DNA from: Alphaproteobacteria bacterium
GTDB taxonomy: Bacteria > Pseudomonadota > Alphaproteobacteria > Micavibrionales > Micavibrionaceae
Assembly (NCBI GenBank): GCA_002401695.1
Contig: NVTV01000004.1
Coordinates: 1,415-65,414 of the forward strand
Length of the DNA: 64,000 bases
Reading direction: 5' to 3'
In this document: positions 23,570 to 32,016 of the stretch, in pieces
Numbering within the stretch: position 1 is the first letter of the stretch
How the letters are laid out: each line of letters begins with the position of its first letter
Translations under genes and position numbers: made by a program
Notes under the pieces: model-generated
What the model was told of the DNA's origin: nothing
The model's database searches: none
What the model saw: the letters and a program-made list of their open reading frames with translations, nothing else

Positions 23570-24043
23570 TCATTCCGTATCTGAGGGCGATCTATCAACA
23601 TCGATGGCTTTAAGCATGTTGTTTTTTTGCTTGGCGCCGTTGATTTTAATTTTGACGGCCTGTGATTCGGGTATGACGCGCTCCAGATTAATGTGCAAAA
23701 GCCCGTTATCAAGATCGGCGCTGCGGATTTCTATACCGTCGGCAATGACGAAACTTTTCTGAAATTGACGTGCGGCGATACCGCGATGTAGGAAAAGGCG
23801 ATCTTCTTCATCCGTTTGCTTTCCGCGAATGGTGAGTTGATTTTGATCTGCTTCGACGTCAAGGCAATCCATTGAAAATCCAGCGACGGCCAGCGTAATG
23901 CGCAAGCCATGATCGCCGATTTGTTCGATATTATATGGGGGGTAGCCATCGGCGCCGGATTTGCGCATGCGGTCTATGGTTTTTTCAAAGTCGTCAAACC
24001 CTAAAAATAGTGGGCTGTCGAATAAAGATAAACGTGTTGTCAT
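23570..24043 (-). CDS. ibpA: Small heat-shock protein Hsp20 (IbpA family)
   Basis: This is an ATP-independent chaperone that holds unfolding proteins for later refolding. The 157-residue product starts MTTRLSLFDSPLFLGFD, typical of alphaproteobacterial Hsp20, and contains the alpha-crystallin domain (YPPYNIEQIGDHGLRITLAVAGF to about residue 130) with the closing L.I.LER. The C-terminal I-x-I assembly motif appears as KIKI. The ATG at 24043 is preferred because the family N-terminus begins there; the frame is open six codons upstream. A likely RNA thermometer covers the ribosome site. Confidence 0.9.
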   Translation of the reverse strand: MTTRLSLFDSPLFLGFDDFEKTIDRMRKSGADGYPPYNIEQIGDHGLRITLAVAGFSMDCLDVEADQNQLTIRGKQTDEEDRLFLHRGIAARQFQKSFVIADGIEIRSADLDNGLLHINLERVIPESQAVKIKINGAKQKNNMLKAIDVDRSPSDTE

Positions 24044-24050
24044 CGTGCCT

Positions 24051-24075
24051 GAACTCCTCATATGAAAGCAAATTC
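24051..24075 (-). promoter_or_regulatory. ROSE-like RNA thermometer at the ibpA ribosome site
   Basis: Read on the minus strand, GAATTTGCT is followed by TTCATATG and then AGGAGTTC. The two arms pair as GAAUUU-(G)-CU with AGGAGUUC, using two G-U pairs and one bulged G, so the Shine-Dalgarno AGGAG is buried. U-U-G-C-U opposite AGGA with a bulged G is the hallmark of ROSE elements, which melt at heat-shock temperature and are known upstream of small heat-shock genes in alpha- and gammaproteobacteria. The distance from AGGAG to the ATG (about 11 bases) is somewhat long. Confidence 0.5.
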
Positions 24076-24148
24076 AAATAATTTAGCTATGTGTGACCCG
24101 CCTATGCAGCATCACTGAGGGTATTAGTAGCAAGATTATCAGAAATAT

Positions 24149-24319
24149 TCAAGAAGACTTCATGAATAGGCGATCACAATAGCTGCACTCGATGCTGTTT
24201 TTCCCGTCAAAACCGTACCATACCTTTGGATGTCCTAACGCACCGCCACCGCCGTCACAGCTTACGCCGTCTGCGTGATGGTCAACTGTGATCTTTTCCG
24301 GTGTCTTATAATCTGTCAT
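24149..24319 (-). CDS. Zinc-finger domain protein (CHCC, NDUFS6-like)
   Basis: The 56-residue product has the pattern C-x(8)-H-...-C-x(2)-C (VSCDGGGGALGHP, then ECSYCDRLF), which matches the small zinc-finger family related to the 13-kDa accessory subunit of mitochondrial complex I. Zinc binding is expected. Whether it takes part in complex I assembly here is unproven. AAGGT lies seven bases before ATG 24319; the longer open frame upstream does not resemble the family. Confidence 0.78.
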   Translation of the reverse strand: MTDYKTPEKITVDHHADGVSCDGGGGALGHPKVWYGFDGKNSIECSYCDRLFMKSS

Positions 24320-24443
24320 GGTTTTACCTTGTTTTCTACAAGCCCTATTAGAGGCAAAAACCAACATAAATTCAAGCCCTGACATGTGTTCTTATTTTAT
24401 TTTGCGCTTTTAAAACGGGAGGAATACGCTAGACTCTTTACCT

Positions 24444-25172
24444 ATGAAAAATACGCAATCTGGTAATGTCCTTATTTATATTCTAATTGCTGTGGCGTTG
24501 CTGGCGGCGCTGTCTTATACGATTGCGCAAAGCGGGCGCGGGAGTGTAGGGAGTTTGAGCAAAGAGAGATCGCGGCTTTATGCAACTGAAATTCTGGAAT
24601 ATGGCGGTATTGTAAGGCAAGCGGTATCGCAGATCAGATTGCGCGGATATCAGGCTAGAGAAATCAGCTTGGAGAATAATATCGTTGCCGATTACGAAAA
24701 TACGAATTGCGGTGATAGTGAGTGCGAGATTTTTAATGTGAATGGTGGCGCGGTACATTATCTTGCGCCGAAATCTGTGTGGCTGGATAATGCGCAATCT
24801 TCGGAATTCGAGTATGGCACGCTGTATTTCCATGGGGAGGCCAGCGTTGCTGAGGTGGGGCTGGTTAAAGATGATTTAATTATGTTTATCCCTTACGTCA
24901 AAAAAGAGATCTGCATGGCGATTAACAAGCAATTGGGAATTGTTCCATCTGGTCGTGATGTGCCGCTGGAAACAAACGGGCCATTTGCGGTGAATATGAA
25001 ATTTGTCGGGGATTTTGGTGTCGCGTTAGATCGCAAAATATCCGGTGATGGGACGGTGGGGGATAGCGAGGTTTTGTACGGTAGAATGGCTGGCTGTACC
25101 GAGTCATCCGGCACGGCGTCTACGCCACTTGCTGAAACATATCATTATTATCAGGTTTTGCTTGCGCGTTGA
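24444..25172 (+). CDS. Pilin-like single-pass membrane protein, unknown
   Basis: The 242-residue product starts with a short polar stretch and one membrane segment (residues 8-27, GNVLIYILIAVALLAALSY), an arrangement like a type IV pilin or minor pseudopilin, but the prepilin peptidase motif G-F-T-L-x-E is missing. The rest is predicted to be extracytoplasmic with four Cys that may form disulfides (NCGDSEC, and two further). No pilus gene lies nearby. It is convergent with cysS, 20 bases away. Confidence 0.55.
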   Translation: MKNTQSGNVLIYILIAVALLAALSYTIAQSGRGSVGSLSKERSRLYATEILEYGGIVRQAVSQIRLRGYQAREISLENNIVADYENTNCGDSECEIFNVNGGAVHYLAPKSVWLDNAQSSEFEYGTLYFHGEASVAEVGLVKDDLIMFIPYVKKEICMAINKQLGIVPSGRDVPLETNGPFAVNMKFVGDFGVALDRKISGDGTVGDSEVLYGRMAGCTESSGTASTPLAETYHYYQVLLAR

Positions 25173-25192
25173 GCTATATCTTTTTCCCCAGT

Positions 25193-26575
25193 TTATATCT
25201 TTTTCCAGAGCGTGCCTTCCGCAGTATCTTCGATCGCGATGCCCATGGCGGTAAGCTCATCACGAATTTCATCTGATCTGGCATAATCGTTATTGGTGCG
25301 TGCCTCTGTTCTTTGTTGCAATAAATATTCGATTTTTGTTGCATCCACAGAATCGTCAGACACCGCATAGCCCAGCCATTCTTCTGGGTTTTGTCGCAGC
25401 AATCCAAGTACATTTCCCGCAGCAATTATTTGTGCTTTTAGCGCGGGGGATTGTGTCTCTACGGCTTCCTTGGCAAGGGCCAATAACGCGGCGATGGCTT
25501 TGGGCGTGTTGAGATCATCACACAGGGCGTCCATGACTGAGGGCGGGAATTCTGCCGTATCATCGGCGGTAACATCGGCGACATCGCGTAGATTTTGATA
25601 AAGACGATCCAGTGTTTTCTTGGATTGCGTGATGGACTTTTCCGTCCAGTCCAGTGGTTGTCTGTAATGCGCGAACAGCAAGGTAAGGCGCAGTGTTTCA
25701 CCCGCATGATCTTTTACTAAATCATGTGCCAGTGTTACATTACCAAGTGACTTGGACATTTTCTCGCCATTGACCGTTACAAAGCCGTTATGTACCCAGT
25801 ATTTCGCGAAGGAGGATAAATCTTCCTTATCGCCATGCGCGCAGCAGCTTTGTGCGATCTCGTTTTCGTGATGCGGGAATTTCAAATCCGCGCCGCCGCC
25901 ATGGATGTCAAAGGGCAGGCCGAGATGCTCGGCGGCCATGGCGGAGCATTCAATATGCCAACCCGGGCGGCCAAAGCCCCATGGGCTGTCCCATCTTGGT
26001 TCGTTATCTGTGCTTGGTTTCCATAGAACAAAATCGGCAGGGTCTTTTTTGTAGGAGGCAACTTCAACGCGCGCACCTGCGATTTGCTCATCACGGTTGC
26101 GCCCTGATAAGCCGCCATAGGCAGGGAAAGACGGCACATCAAACAAAACATGGCCATCTGCGGCATAGGCGTGGTTATTCTCAATTAGCTCTTCGATGAG
26201 TGCGATCATATGCGGGATGTGATCTGTTGCGCGGGGCTGTATATCTGGTGCTTGTACGCCTAAAGATCTCATGTCCGCATTATAGATATCGGCATATTTC
26301 TTTGTGATAACATCGATAGTCTCGCCAGTCTTTTGTGACGCAGCGATGATTTTATCATCGATGTCGGTGATGTTTGAAACGTAGGTGACTCTTGGGTAAA
26401 GCGTGCGCAAGACATTGGATAGCACGTCAAATACCACCGCCATACGCGCATTTCCGATATGGGCATAGCTGTAAACCGTAGGGCCGCAGGCGTAAATACG
26501 GATGTGAGACGGGTCAATCGGTTCAAAATCCTGTTTCCCGCGGGTCAGTGAATTATGCAGTTTTAGTCTTGCCAT
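25193..26575 (-). CDS. cysS: Cysteinyl-tRNA synthetase
   Basis: CysRS charges tRNA-Cys. The 460-residue class I synthetase carries the zinc and adenylate site near ACGPTVYSYAHIGNAR (the HIGH motif appears as HIGN), the segment GWHIECSAMAAEHLG with a zinc Cys, the zinc His pair in FPHHENEIAQS and the KMSKS loop EKMSKSLGN. The length is normal. It is divergent from folE; the 89 bases between carry both promoters. Confidence 0.96.
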   Translation of the reverse strand: MARLKLHNSLTRGKQDFEPIDPSHIRIYACGPTVYSYAHIGNARMAVVFDVLSNVLRTLYPRVTYVSNITDIDDKIIAASQKTGETIDVITKKYADIYNADMRSLGVQAPDIQPRATDHIPHMIALIEELIENNHAYAADGHVLFDVPSFPAYGGLSGRNRDEQIAGARVEVASYKKDPADFVLWKPSTDNEPRWDSPWGFGRPGWHIECSAMAAEHLGLPFDIHGGGADLKFPHHENEIAQSCCAHGDKEDLSSFAKYWVHNGFVTVNGEKMSKSLGNVTLAHDLVKDHAGETLRLTLLFAHYRQPLDWTEKSITQSKKTLDRLYQNLRDVADVTADDTAEFPPSVMDALCDDLNTPKAIAALLALAKEAVETQSPALKAQIIAAGNVLGLLRQNPEEWLGYAVSDDSVDATKIEYLLQQRTEARTNNDYARSDEIRDELTAMGIAIEDTAEGTLWKKI

Positions 26576-26664
26576 GCGCTTAAATGTCCTTCAATGTCGC
26601 TTTTTACTGGAAAATACGGTAAAGAGACGCTAAGACCAACCCTTAATTTGAGGTTTTATTAAAA

Positions 26665-27279
26665 ATGGTATCAGATATGAGTGTTCAAGATATAACAACG
26701 CAAGATAACCGCCCCAGTCGTGATGAGGCGATGAAGGCCGTGGAGACGCTGTTGCGTTGGGCGGGTGAAGATCCATCCCGCGAAGGTTTGCTTGATACAC
26801 CAAAGCGCGTTGTGAAGGCGTATGAGGAGTTTTTCTCCGGTTATAACAAGGATGCCTCGGCAGAATTGCAAAAGACGTTTGAAGATATCGAAGGTTTTGA
26901 TGATATGGTTTTGGTGAAGGATATTGACTTTGTATCCCATTGTGAGCATCACTTGGTGCCGATTTTAGGTAAGGCGCATGTGGCGTATTGGCCTGACGAG
27001 AAGGTTGTCGGGATTTCAAAGTTGGCGCGTGTTGTCGATATTTTTGGCCGCCGCCTTGTGTCACAGGAAAATATGACCCGTAATATTTTGAAATCTATTG
27101 ATGAAACGCTAAAGCCTAAGGGTGTTGCCGTTTATATCGATGCTAATCATCAATGTATGTCAACGCGCGGTGTTAATAAGGGTTCATCCTCGACTGTAAC
27201 TTCTATGTTCAGTGGTGTTTTCAAAGAAGATAGAGACGTGCAGCGGCGTTTCCTTGATATGATTCATTATTCGCGTTAG
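26665..27279 (+). CDS. folE: GTP cyclohydrolase I
   Basis: FolE opens GTP to dihydroneopterin triphosphate, the first step to folate. The 204-residue protein has the zinc ligands in VSHCEHHLVPI and QCMSTRGV, the active-site segment GISKLARVVDIF and the family ending FLDMIHYSR. The start at 26665 has no strong ribosome site; an ATG at 26677 is an alternative that only shortens a non-conserved N-terminus. pyrC follows after 34 bases. Confidence 0.95.
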   Translation: MVSDMSVQDITTQDNRPSRDEAMKAVETLLRWAGEDPSREGLLDTPKRVVKAYEEFFSGYNKDASAELQKTFEDIEGFDDMVLVKDIDFVSHCEHHLVPILGKAHVAYWPDEKVVGISKLARVVDIFGRRLVSQENMTRNILKSIDETLKPKGVAVYIDANHQCMSTRGVNKGSSSTVTSMFSGVFKEDRDVQRRFLDMIHYSR

Positions 27280-27313
27280 TCTGCCTCTGTTCTTCAGAAG
27301 GGGATGATCCACG

Positions 27314-28417
27314 ATGATCGAATTTACACTTCCAAAATGGTATGATTTACACACGCATTTCCGACAAGGGGATGTTGTGGCGCCTTATATTCAGGCGCAC
27401 TTGGATATGGGATGCGTTGGTGCGCTTGCGATGCCCAATACGAAACCGCCGACTGCCGTTGTATTCGAAGCAGATGAAGGCGACGAATATTGGAGTATTG
27501 AGCGTTATATGCGTGATTTGCGCAGATTAGGCGGGGATCAGTTCAGTGAATTGATTGTGCCGCTATACCTGACCAAAGACACCACGCCCGAGATGATTCG
27601 TAAGGGGGCAGATAGTGGCACTCTGAAAGCCTGTAAGTCTTATCCGCCGCATGGTACAACAGGCGCAGAGTTCGGCATTCCCGTGACAGAGTTTATTGAT
27701 AATGGCGTGTTTGCCGCAATGGAAGAAGCAGGCATTGTTCTGTGTATTCATGGTGAAGAGCATGGCTTGCCGCCCGAGCAGTATTTTGACCGAGCGGGTA
27801 ATGCGGAAGAGTTATTCTATACCGAGCGCATGCCACGTGTGCGTGAGAAATTTCCGAACCTTAAAATCGTGTGTGAGCATGTAACAACGAAGGTGGCTGT
27901 GGACTTTGTGCATAGTAGTGGGTCCAACATTGTTGCAACAATTACGCCGCAGCATTTGATTTATACCATCGGAGATTTGATACAGGGGCTTAAATATCAT
28001 CTATTTTGTTTGCCTGTTTTAAAATATTGTGCAGATCGTGATGCGTTGCGCGCGGCGGTGGTAGCTGCGGATAACACTAAGTTCTTTGCCGGAACTGATA
28101 GTGCGCCCCATACCACCAAAGCCACGGCTTGCGGCTGTGCAGCGGGATGTTTTACGGGGGCAATCGCGCCGCAGCTCTATGCGCAGGCTTTCGAGATGGC
28201 GGGTGTTGATTTATCTGATGCGCAAGGGCAGGACATATTCAAGAATTTCCTTTGCCTGAATGGCGCGGCGTTTTATGGTTTGCCTATTCCGCAAGAGACT
28301 TTTACTTTGGTTAAAGAAGAGGCCGCCGTTGAAATGTTGAAAACATCCGAGGGTGATGTAACGCCATTACCGCTTGGTTTGGGGCAGCAAAACCTACCAT
28401 GGTCTATTCGGCGTTAG
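27314..28417 (+). CDS. pyrC: Dihydroorotase (PyrC type)
   Basis: The enzyme closes carbamoyl-aspartate to dihydroorotate in pyrimidine synthesis. The 367-residue protein belongs to the short homodimeric class II enzymes: HxH metal site DLHTHFRQGD, the carbamylated Lys in LKACKSYPPHGTT, metal His in CIHGEEH and CEHVTT, and the catalytic Asp in GTDSAPHT. AGAAGGGGATG lies before the ATG. The next gene starts three bases after its stop. Confidence 0.94.
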   Translation: MIEFTLPKWYDLHTHFRQGDVVAPYIQAHLDMGCVGALAMPNTKPPTAVVFEADEGDEYWSIERYMRDLRRLGGDQFSELIVPLYLTKDTTPEMIRKGADSGTLKACKSYPPHGTTGAEFGIPVTEFIDNGVFAAMEEAGIVLCIHGEEHGLPPEQYFDRAGNAEELFYTERMPRVREKFPNLKIVCEHVTTKVAVDFVHSSGSNIVATITPQHLIYTIGDLIQGLKYHLFCLPVLKYCADRDALRAAVVAADNTKFFAGTDSAPHTTKATACGCAAGCFTGAIAPQLYAQAFEMAGVDLSDAQGQDIFKNFLCLNGAAFYGLPIPQETFTLVKEEAAVEMLKTSEGDVTPLPLGLGQQNLPWSIRR

Positions 28418-28420
28418 ACG

Positions 28421-29623
28421 ATGGGCTGGCAAAAACTTTTACAATCAGATGTGCAGCAATTTATCAAAAACCATGAATGTGATGATGTGCGCAGCTTGGC
28501 TTTGAAAACGCCGCCCGATCCCTCTTGGCCGTATAGTCTCATTCTGGATCAAATCAAGGTTCGTCAAAAAGCGCGCCTAAAGTCACTGGATCTGTACGAA
28601 ACGCACGGTATCATATTTCCAATCAATGATGTTTACGAGCAAGCATCCTCCTCTGCTTGCGCGGCTTACAAGGTAAGTTTGGTCAGTGGAGAGTGCTTTG
28701 TTGATTTAACAGCGGGCAGCGGCGCAGATGCATATGCCTTCGCACAGCGTTTTAAGTCAGGTGTGCTTGTTGAACGGGATGAGGCGTCCGCGGCGTTGCT
28801 GGAGCATAACGTGGATGTGTTGGCTAAGGAGCGCAAAGCTGTGGGCGTGCTTACAGTGTATCACGGTGATGCCGCCCAATACGTACAGGGGATGAGTGAC
28901 GTTGATTTTGTCTTCATTGATCCGCAGCGCCGCGAGGCGGGGCGTCGGGGCATTTATGATTTATCATCTTGCTCACCTGATATTATTTCGCTACTCCCAG
29001 TTTTGAAAAGAAAGGTGCAGAGGGTAATTGTCAAAACCTCGCCTGTCTTAGACATCGAAAAAGCCATTGCGTCACTTGGGTCAGTCACGCAAGTTCACGT
29101 GGTTCAGTGGCAAGGGGAATGCAAAGAGGTTCTTTATAATCTTGATTTTTCATTGGCCGTGAAGAATGAAGATGTGGAGATTGTTGCTGTCGATATCGAT
29201 TCGTTCGGAAAAGTGCAGCAAAGATTTTCTTACAAGATATCTGATGAGAAAAATATTGCGCTCGACTATGTGATACCGAAGAAATACATCTATGAGCCGG
29301 GACCAGCCTTTCAAAAATCGGGTGGTTTCAAATCTATGGCTTTGGCATTTGGTGTGCAAAAACTTCATCAGCATTCCCATCTTTATACGTCGGATGATAT
29401 ACATACGAATTTCCCGGGCAAAATGTATGAGGTTGCGGATGTTGTGTCGGTTAAGGCTAAAGGGCTTGGTGTGAAAAAGGCTGATTTAACGCTGCGGAAC
29501 TTTCCGGGCACTGTTCAAATGCTGAGAAAAAAGCTGAAATTGTCGGATGGTGGCTGTCACCGTATATTTGCGACAACATTGAGTGATGAAACGAAAAAGC
29601 TCATTGTTTGCCATAAAAAATAA
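28421..29623 (+). CDS. SAM-dependent methyltransferase with THUMP-like C-terminal domain
   Basis: The 400-residue protein has a class I methyltransferase core with the SAM-binding motif FVDLTAGSGADAYAFA, a second acidic motif (VLVERDE), and the motif VFIDPQRREAGRRG. The C-terminal part matches the THUMP-like domain of a protein set that is common in Bacteroidota, ending in the conserved run LRNFPGTVQMLRKKLKL..GG..RIFATTL. The substrate is probably an RNA, which is inference. Such a protein is unusual in alphaproteobacteria and suggests lateral transfer. It begins three bases after pyrC and is probably expressed with it. Confidence 0.75.
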   Translation: MGWQKLLQSDVQQFIKNHECDDVRSLALKTPPDPSWPYSLILDQIKVRQKARLKSLDLYETHGIIFPINDVYEQASSSACAAYKVSLVSGECFVDLTAGSGADAYAFAQRFKSGVLVERDEASAALLEHNVDVLAKERKAVGVLTVYHGDAAQYVQGMSDVDFVFIDPQRREAGRRGIYDLSSCSPDIISLLPVLKRKVQRVIVKTSPVLDIEKAIASLGSVTQVHVVQWQGECKEVLYNLDFSLAVKNEDVEIVAVDIDSFGKVQQRFSYKISDEKNIALDYVIPKKYIYEPGPAFQKSGGFKSMALAFGVQKLHQHSHLYTSDDIHTNFPGKMYEVADVVSVKAKGLGVKKADLTLRNFPGTVQMLRKKLKLSDGGCHRIFATTLSDETKKLIVCHKK

Positions 29624-29792
29624 ATTCGGTTTTATAGTAGCAAATTGTACGATATTTGTACCCTATAGCGAAAATTGGGATAACTCCTTAGTTTATTGCA
29701 AAATCTAAAGACCTTTTTAACAATTAGAGATATATAATGTAGATGAGTTTTTAAGGGACTTTAAGTAGGTAATTTGTAATTTGAGAGCGTAA

Positions 29793-31976
29793 ATGAGGGT
29801 TTATTCTGTGTCTAAATCTGTGCTGGGTAATGTGAAGACTGATCAGGGCGCTGTTTCTGATCGGAAAGCGCCGTTTGCATTACGCAGTATTTTTGTCTCT
29901 TCTCCCACGCACATCTGGCATAGTAAAATCAGTTGGCGTATTGCGTTAACTGCGTTTATGACGATTTTGTTGGTTCAGACACTGGTTTTAAATCTCGGGG
30001 GCATTGAGCGATACCGTCAAGAGCAGTTTGTTGCTTTAACAAACGAAGCGCGTAGCGCGGTTTCTTCTATCATAGACCCTGAAAAACGCGATACACGGCA
30101 CTCTCCCTTTGCAGACAGACATGTTGAACGACTTTTCCAAACGACAAATGTTACCGGTTTGACAGTGTATTCCTACCAATATGATTTTATTCAAAACTAT
30201 GGTGCTCCCACTCATCTCGTCGCTACGGTGAATATGTTGGACAAAACTTATGAAAGCGCAGATGGTTCTGCATATGAGGTCGTTTTTAGGGGAGCTGATA
30301 TTCGTAGCACATTTTTAATTGTTGCGCGGATGGATTCCAGTGATATTGATGCGCACGTGTCGGTTTACGTTATTCAGAATATTAAAATTATGATTATTTT
30401 GTCGTTGCTTGTGACGACTGTTTTGATGATTGTGCTTGGTAAATGGTTGTTGGAACCTATCTTATTTATGCGCTCTGCGCTGGTTTCGGCGTTCAAAAAT
30501 CCGGAAAATCCTGTGATAGAAGAATTTTCGCATCCGCATTCGGATGAAATCGGCGCGGCGATTTCGCTATTGCAGAAATTGATTTTGCAAAATGCTGATA
30601 ATTTGAAGCACCTTAAAAGCACCGCCGAAGATAAAATTCATAAACTGGCTTATTACGATACCTTGACCGGTTTGCCAAACCGGGCGTTTTTCCTTCAAAA
30701 ATTGGCTGAGCGTGGCCGCGTTAAAAATGATGAAACAGTGGAGCGCTTTGCTGTGGTTACGCTGGATCTGGATCACTTTAAGGATATTAATGATTCTATG
30801 GGGCATAATGTTGGTGATGCTATTTTGCGCTCGGTTGGTAAAAGGTTGCGGGCGTCCCTGCCCGATGTGGCTCTTGTTTCAAGGACGGGAGAGGATGAAT
30901 ACGCGATTATGATGCCTTTATCAGGGCATAATCTGGAGGCAAAGGGCGTCGCCGAACGTGCCCTTGGTGTGATCCGTGCGGAGCCGTTCAAGGTGTTTAA
31001 TGAAGAGTTTCAGGTGCGCGCGTCTGTTGGTGTCTCTACTTTCCCTGATGATGGGGCAGAGCCTGATACGGTGTTGAAGAACGCGGATATTGCGCTGAAC
31101 CGTGCGAAGGAAGAGGGGCGTGATACGATTAAAGAATATTCCGAGGACTTTGACCGCGCGGTGCAAGAGCGTTTCCAAATGTTGCGTGATCTGCGGGATG
31201 CGCTTGAACAAGATCAACTGGAGCTTTACTATCAGCCTCAACTTTGTTTGAAAACGGGGGCTGTTATCGGCGCTGAGGCTTTGTTGCGTTGGTGGAAGCC
31301 AGATAATAGTAAAGATGGTGGGCAATTTATATCACCAGCTCAATTTATACCGATTGCTGAAAAATCCGGACTTATTGTTCCTATTGGTCAATGGGTTTTG
31401 CAAAATGCATGCCGCACGGCGAAATTTTGTAAAGATGAGCATGGTGTAGATATTCGTTTTGCGGTGAACGTGTCGGGTAATCAATTTGTTCATGGGGATA
31501 TCTTTCAAGATGTTTCTAATATTCTTCAAGAAACAGGGCTTGATCCGAAGATGCTTGAACTGGAAGTTACGGAAAGCGTCTTTATGGATGATATTCAATC
31601 GACAGTTCAGATATTGAAAAACCTTCATTCTTTGGGTATTGAATTGGCAATTGATGATTTTGGGACGGGGTATTCATCTTTGTCATATCTTAGTCAATTC
31701 CCGATTGATCGTTTGAAAATTGACCAATCGTTCATTCGTAATGCGCTGGATGATAAAGAGAATGCTGCGATTGCCCGTACGATTATCAGTCTTGGGCATT
31801 CTTTGGATTTAAGTGTGATTGCCGAAGGCGTCGAAACCAAAGAGCATGAGCAATTTTTGATAGACCATGATTGTGATGAAGTTCAGGGGTATCGTTATTC
31901 CCGCCCTGTTCCGGTTGATGAGTTTGTTGAATTTGTTAAGAATTATAATGGTGATCTTAAGAGCTTCCCTTCATAA
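29793..31976 (+). CDS. GGDEF/EAL protein, probable c-di-GMP phosphodiesterase
   Basis: The 727-residue membrane protein has two membrane segments (about residues 50-70 and 195-220) flanking a periplasmic sensor, then a HAMP-like linker, GGDEF and EAL domains. The cyclase signature at 366-370 reads GEDEY, so the second Gly is lost and cyclase activity is doubtful. The EAL domain looks active: EAL at 495-497, then FAVNVSGNQF, ELEVTES, DDFGTGYSSL, a catalytic Lys in RLKIDQSFI, VIAEGVET and QGYRYSRPV. It most likely lowers c-di-GMP, with GTP binding by the first domain as a possible control. The upstream 169 bases hold no gene. Confidence 0.9.
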   Translation: MRVYSVSKSVLGNVKTDQGAVSDRKAPFALRSIFVSSPTHIWHSKISWRIALTAFMTILLVQTLVLNLGGIERYRQEQFVALTNEARSAVSSIIDPEKRDTRHSPFADRHVERLFQTTNVTGLTVYSYQYDFIQNYGAPTHLVATVNMLDKTYESADGSAYEVVFRGADIRSTFLIVARMDSSDIDAHVSVYVIQNIKIMIILSLLVTTVLMIVLGKWLLEPILFMRSALVSAFKNPENPVIEEFSHPHSDEIGAAISLLQKLILQNADNLKHLKSTAEDKIHKLAYYDTLTGLPNRAFFLQKLAERGRVKNDETVERFAVVTLDLDHFKDINDSMGHNVGDAILRSVGKRLRASLPDVALVSRTGEDEYAIMMPLSGHNLEAKGVAERALGVIRAEPFKVFNEEFQVRASVGVSTFPDDGAEPDTVLKNADIALNRAKEEGRDTIKEYSEDFDRAVQERFQMLRDLRDALEQDQLELYYQPQLCLKTGAVIGAEALLRWWKPDNSKDGGQFISPAQFIPIAEKSGLIVPIGQWVLQNACRTAKFCKDEHGVDIRFAVNVSGNQFVHGDIFQDVSNILQETGLDPKMLELEVTESVFMDDIQSTVQILKNLHSLGIELAIDDFGTGYSSLSYLSQFPIDRLKIDQSFIRNALDDKENAAIARTIISLGHSLDLSVIAEGVETKEHEQFLIDHDCDEVQGYRYSRPVPVDEFVEFVKNYNGDLKSFPS

Positions 31977-32016
31977 AGCATTTGCGCATTGATCTGGATG
32001 CGTGTAAATCAAACCC

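Noticed and set aside
29646..29662. GTAC-N7-GTAC before the GGDEF/EAL gene
   Set aside because: It resembles the palindrome at 5831 only in its 4-base core and is short enough for chance.
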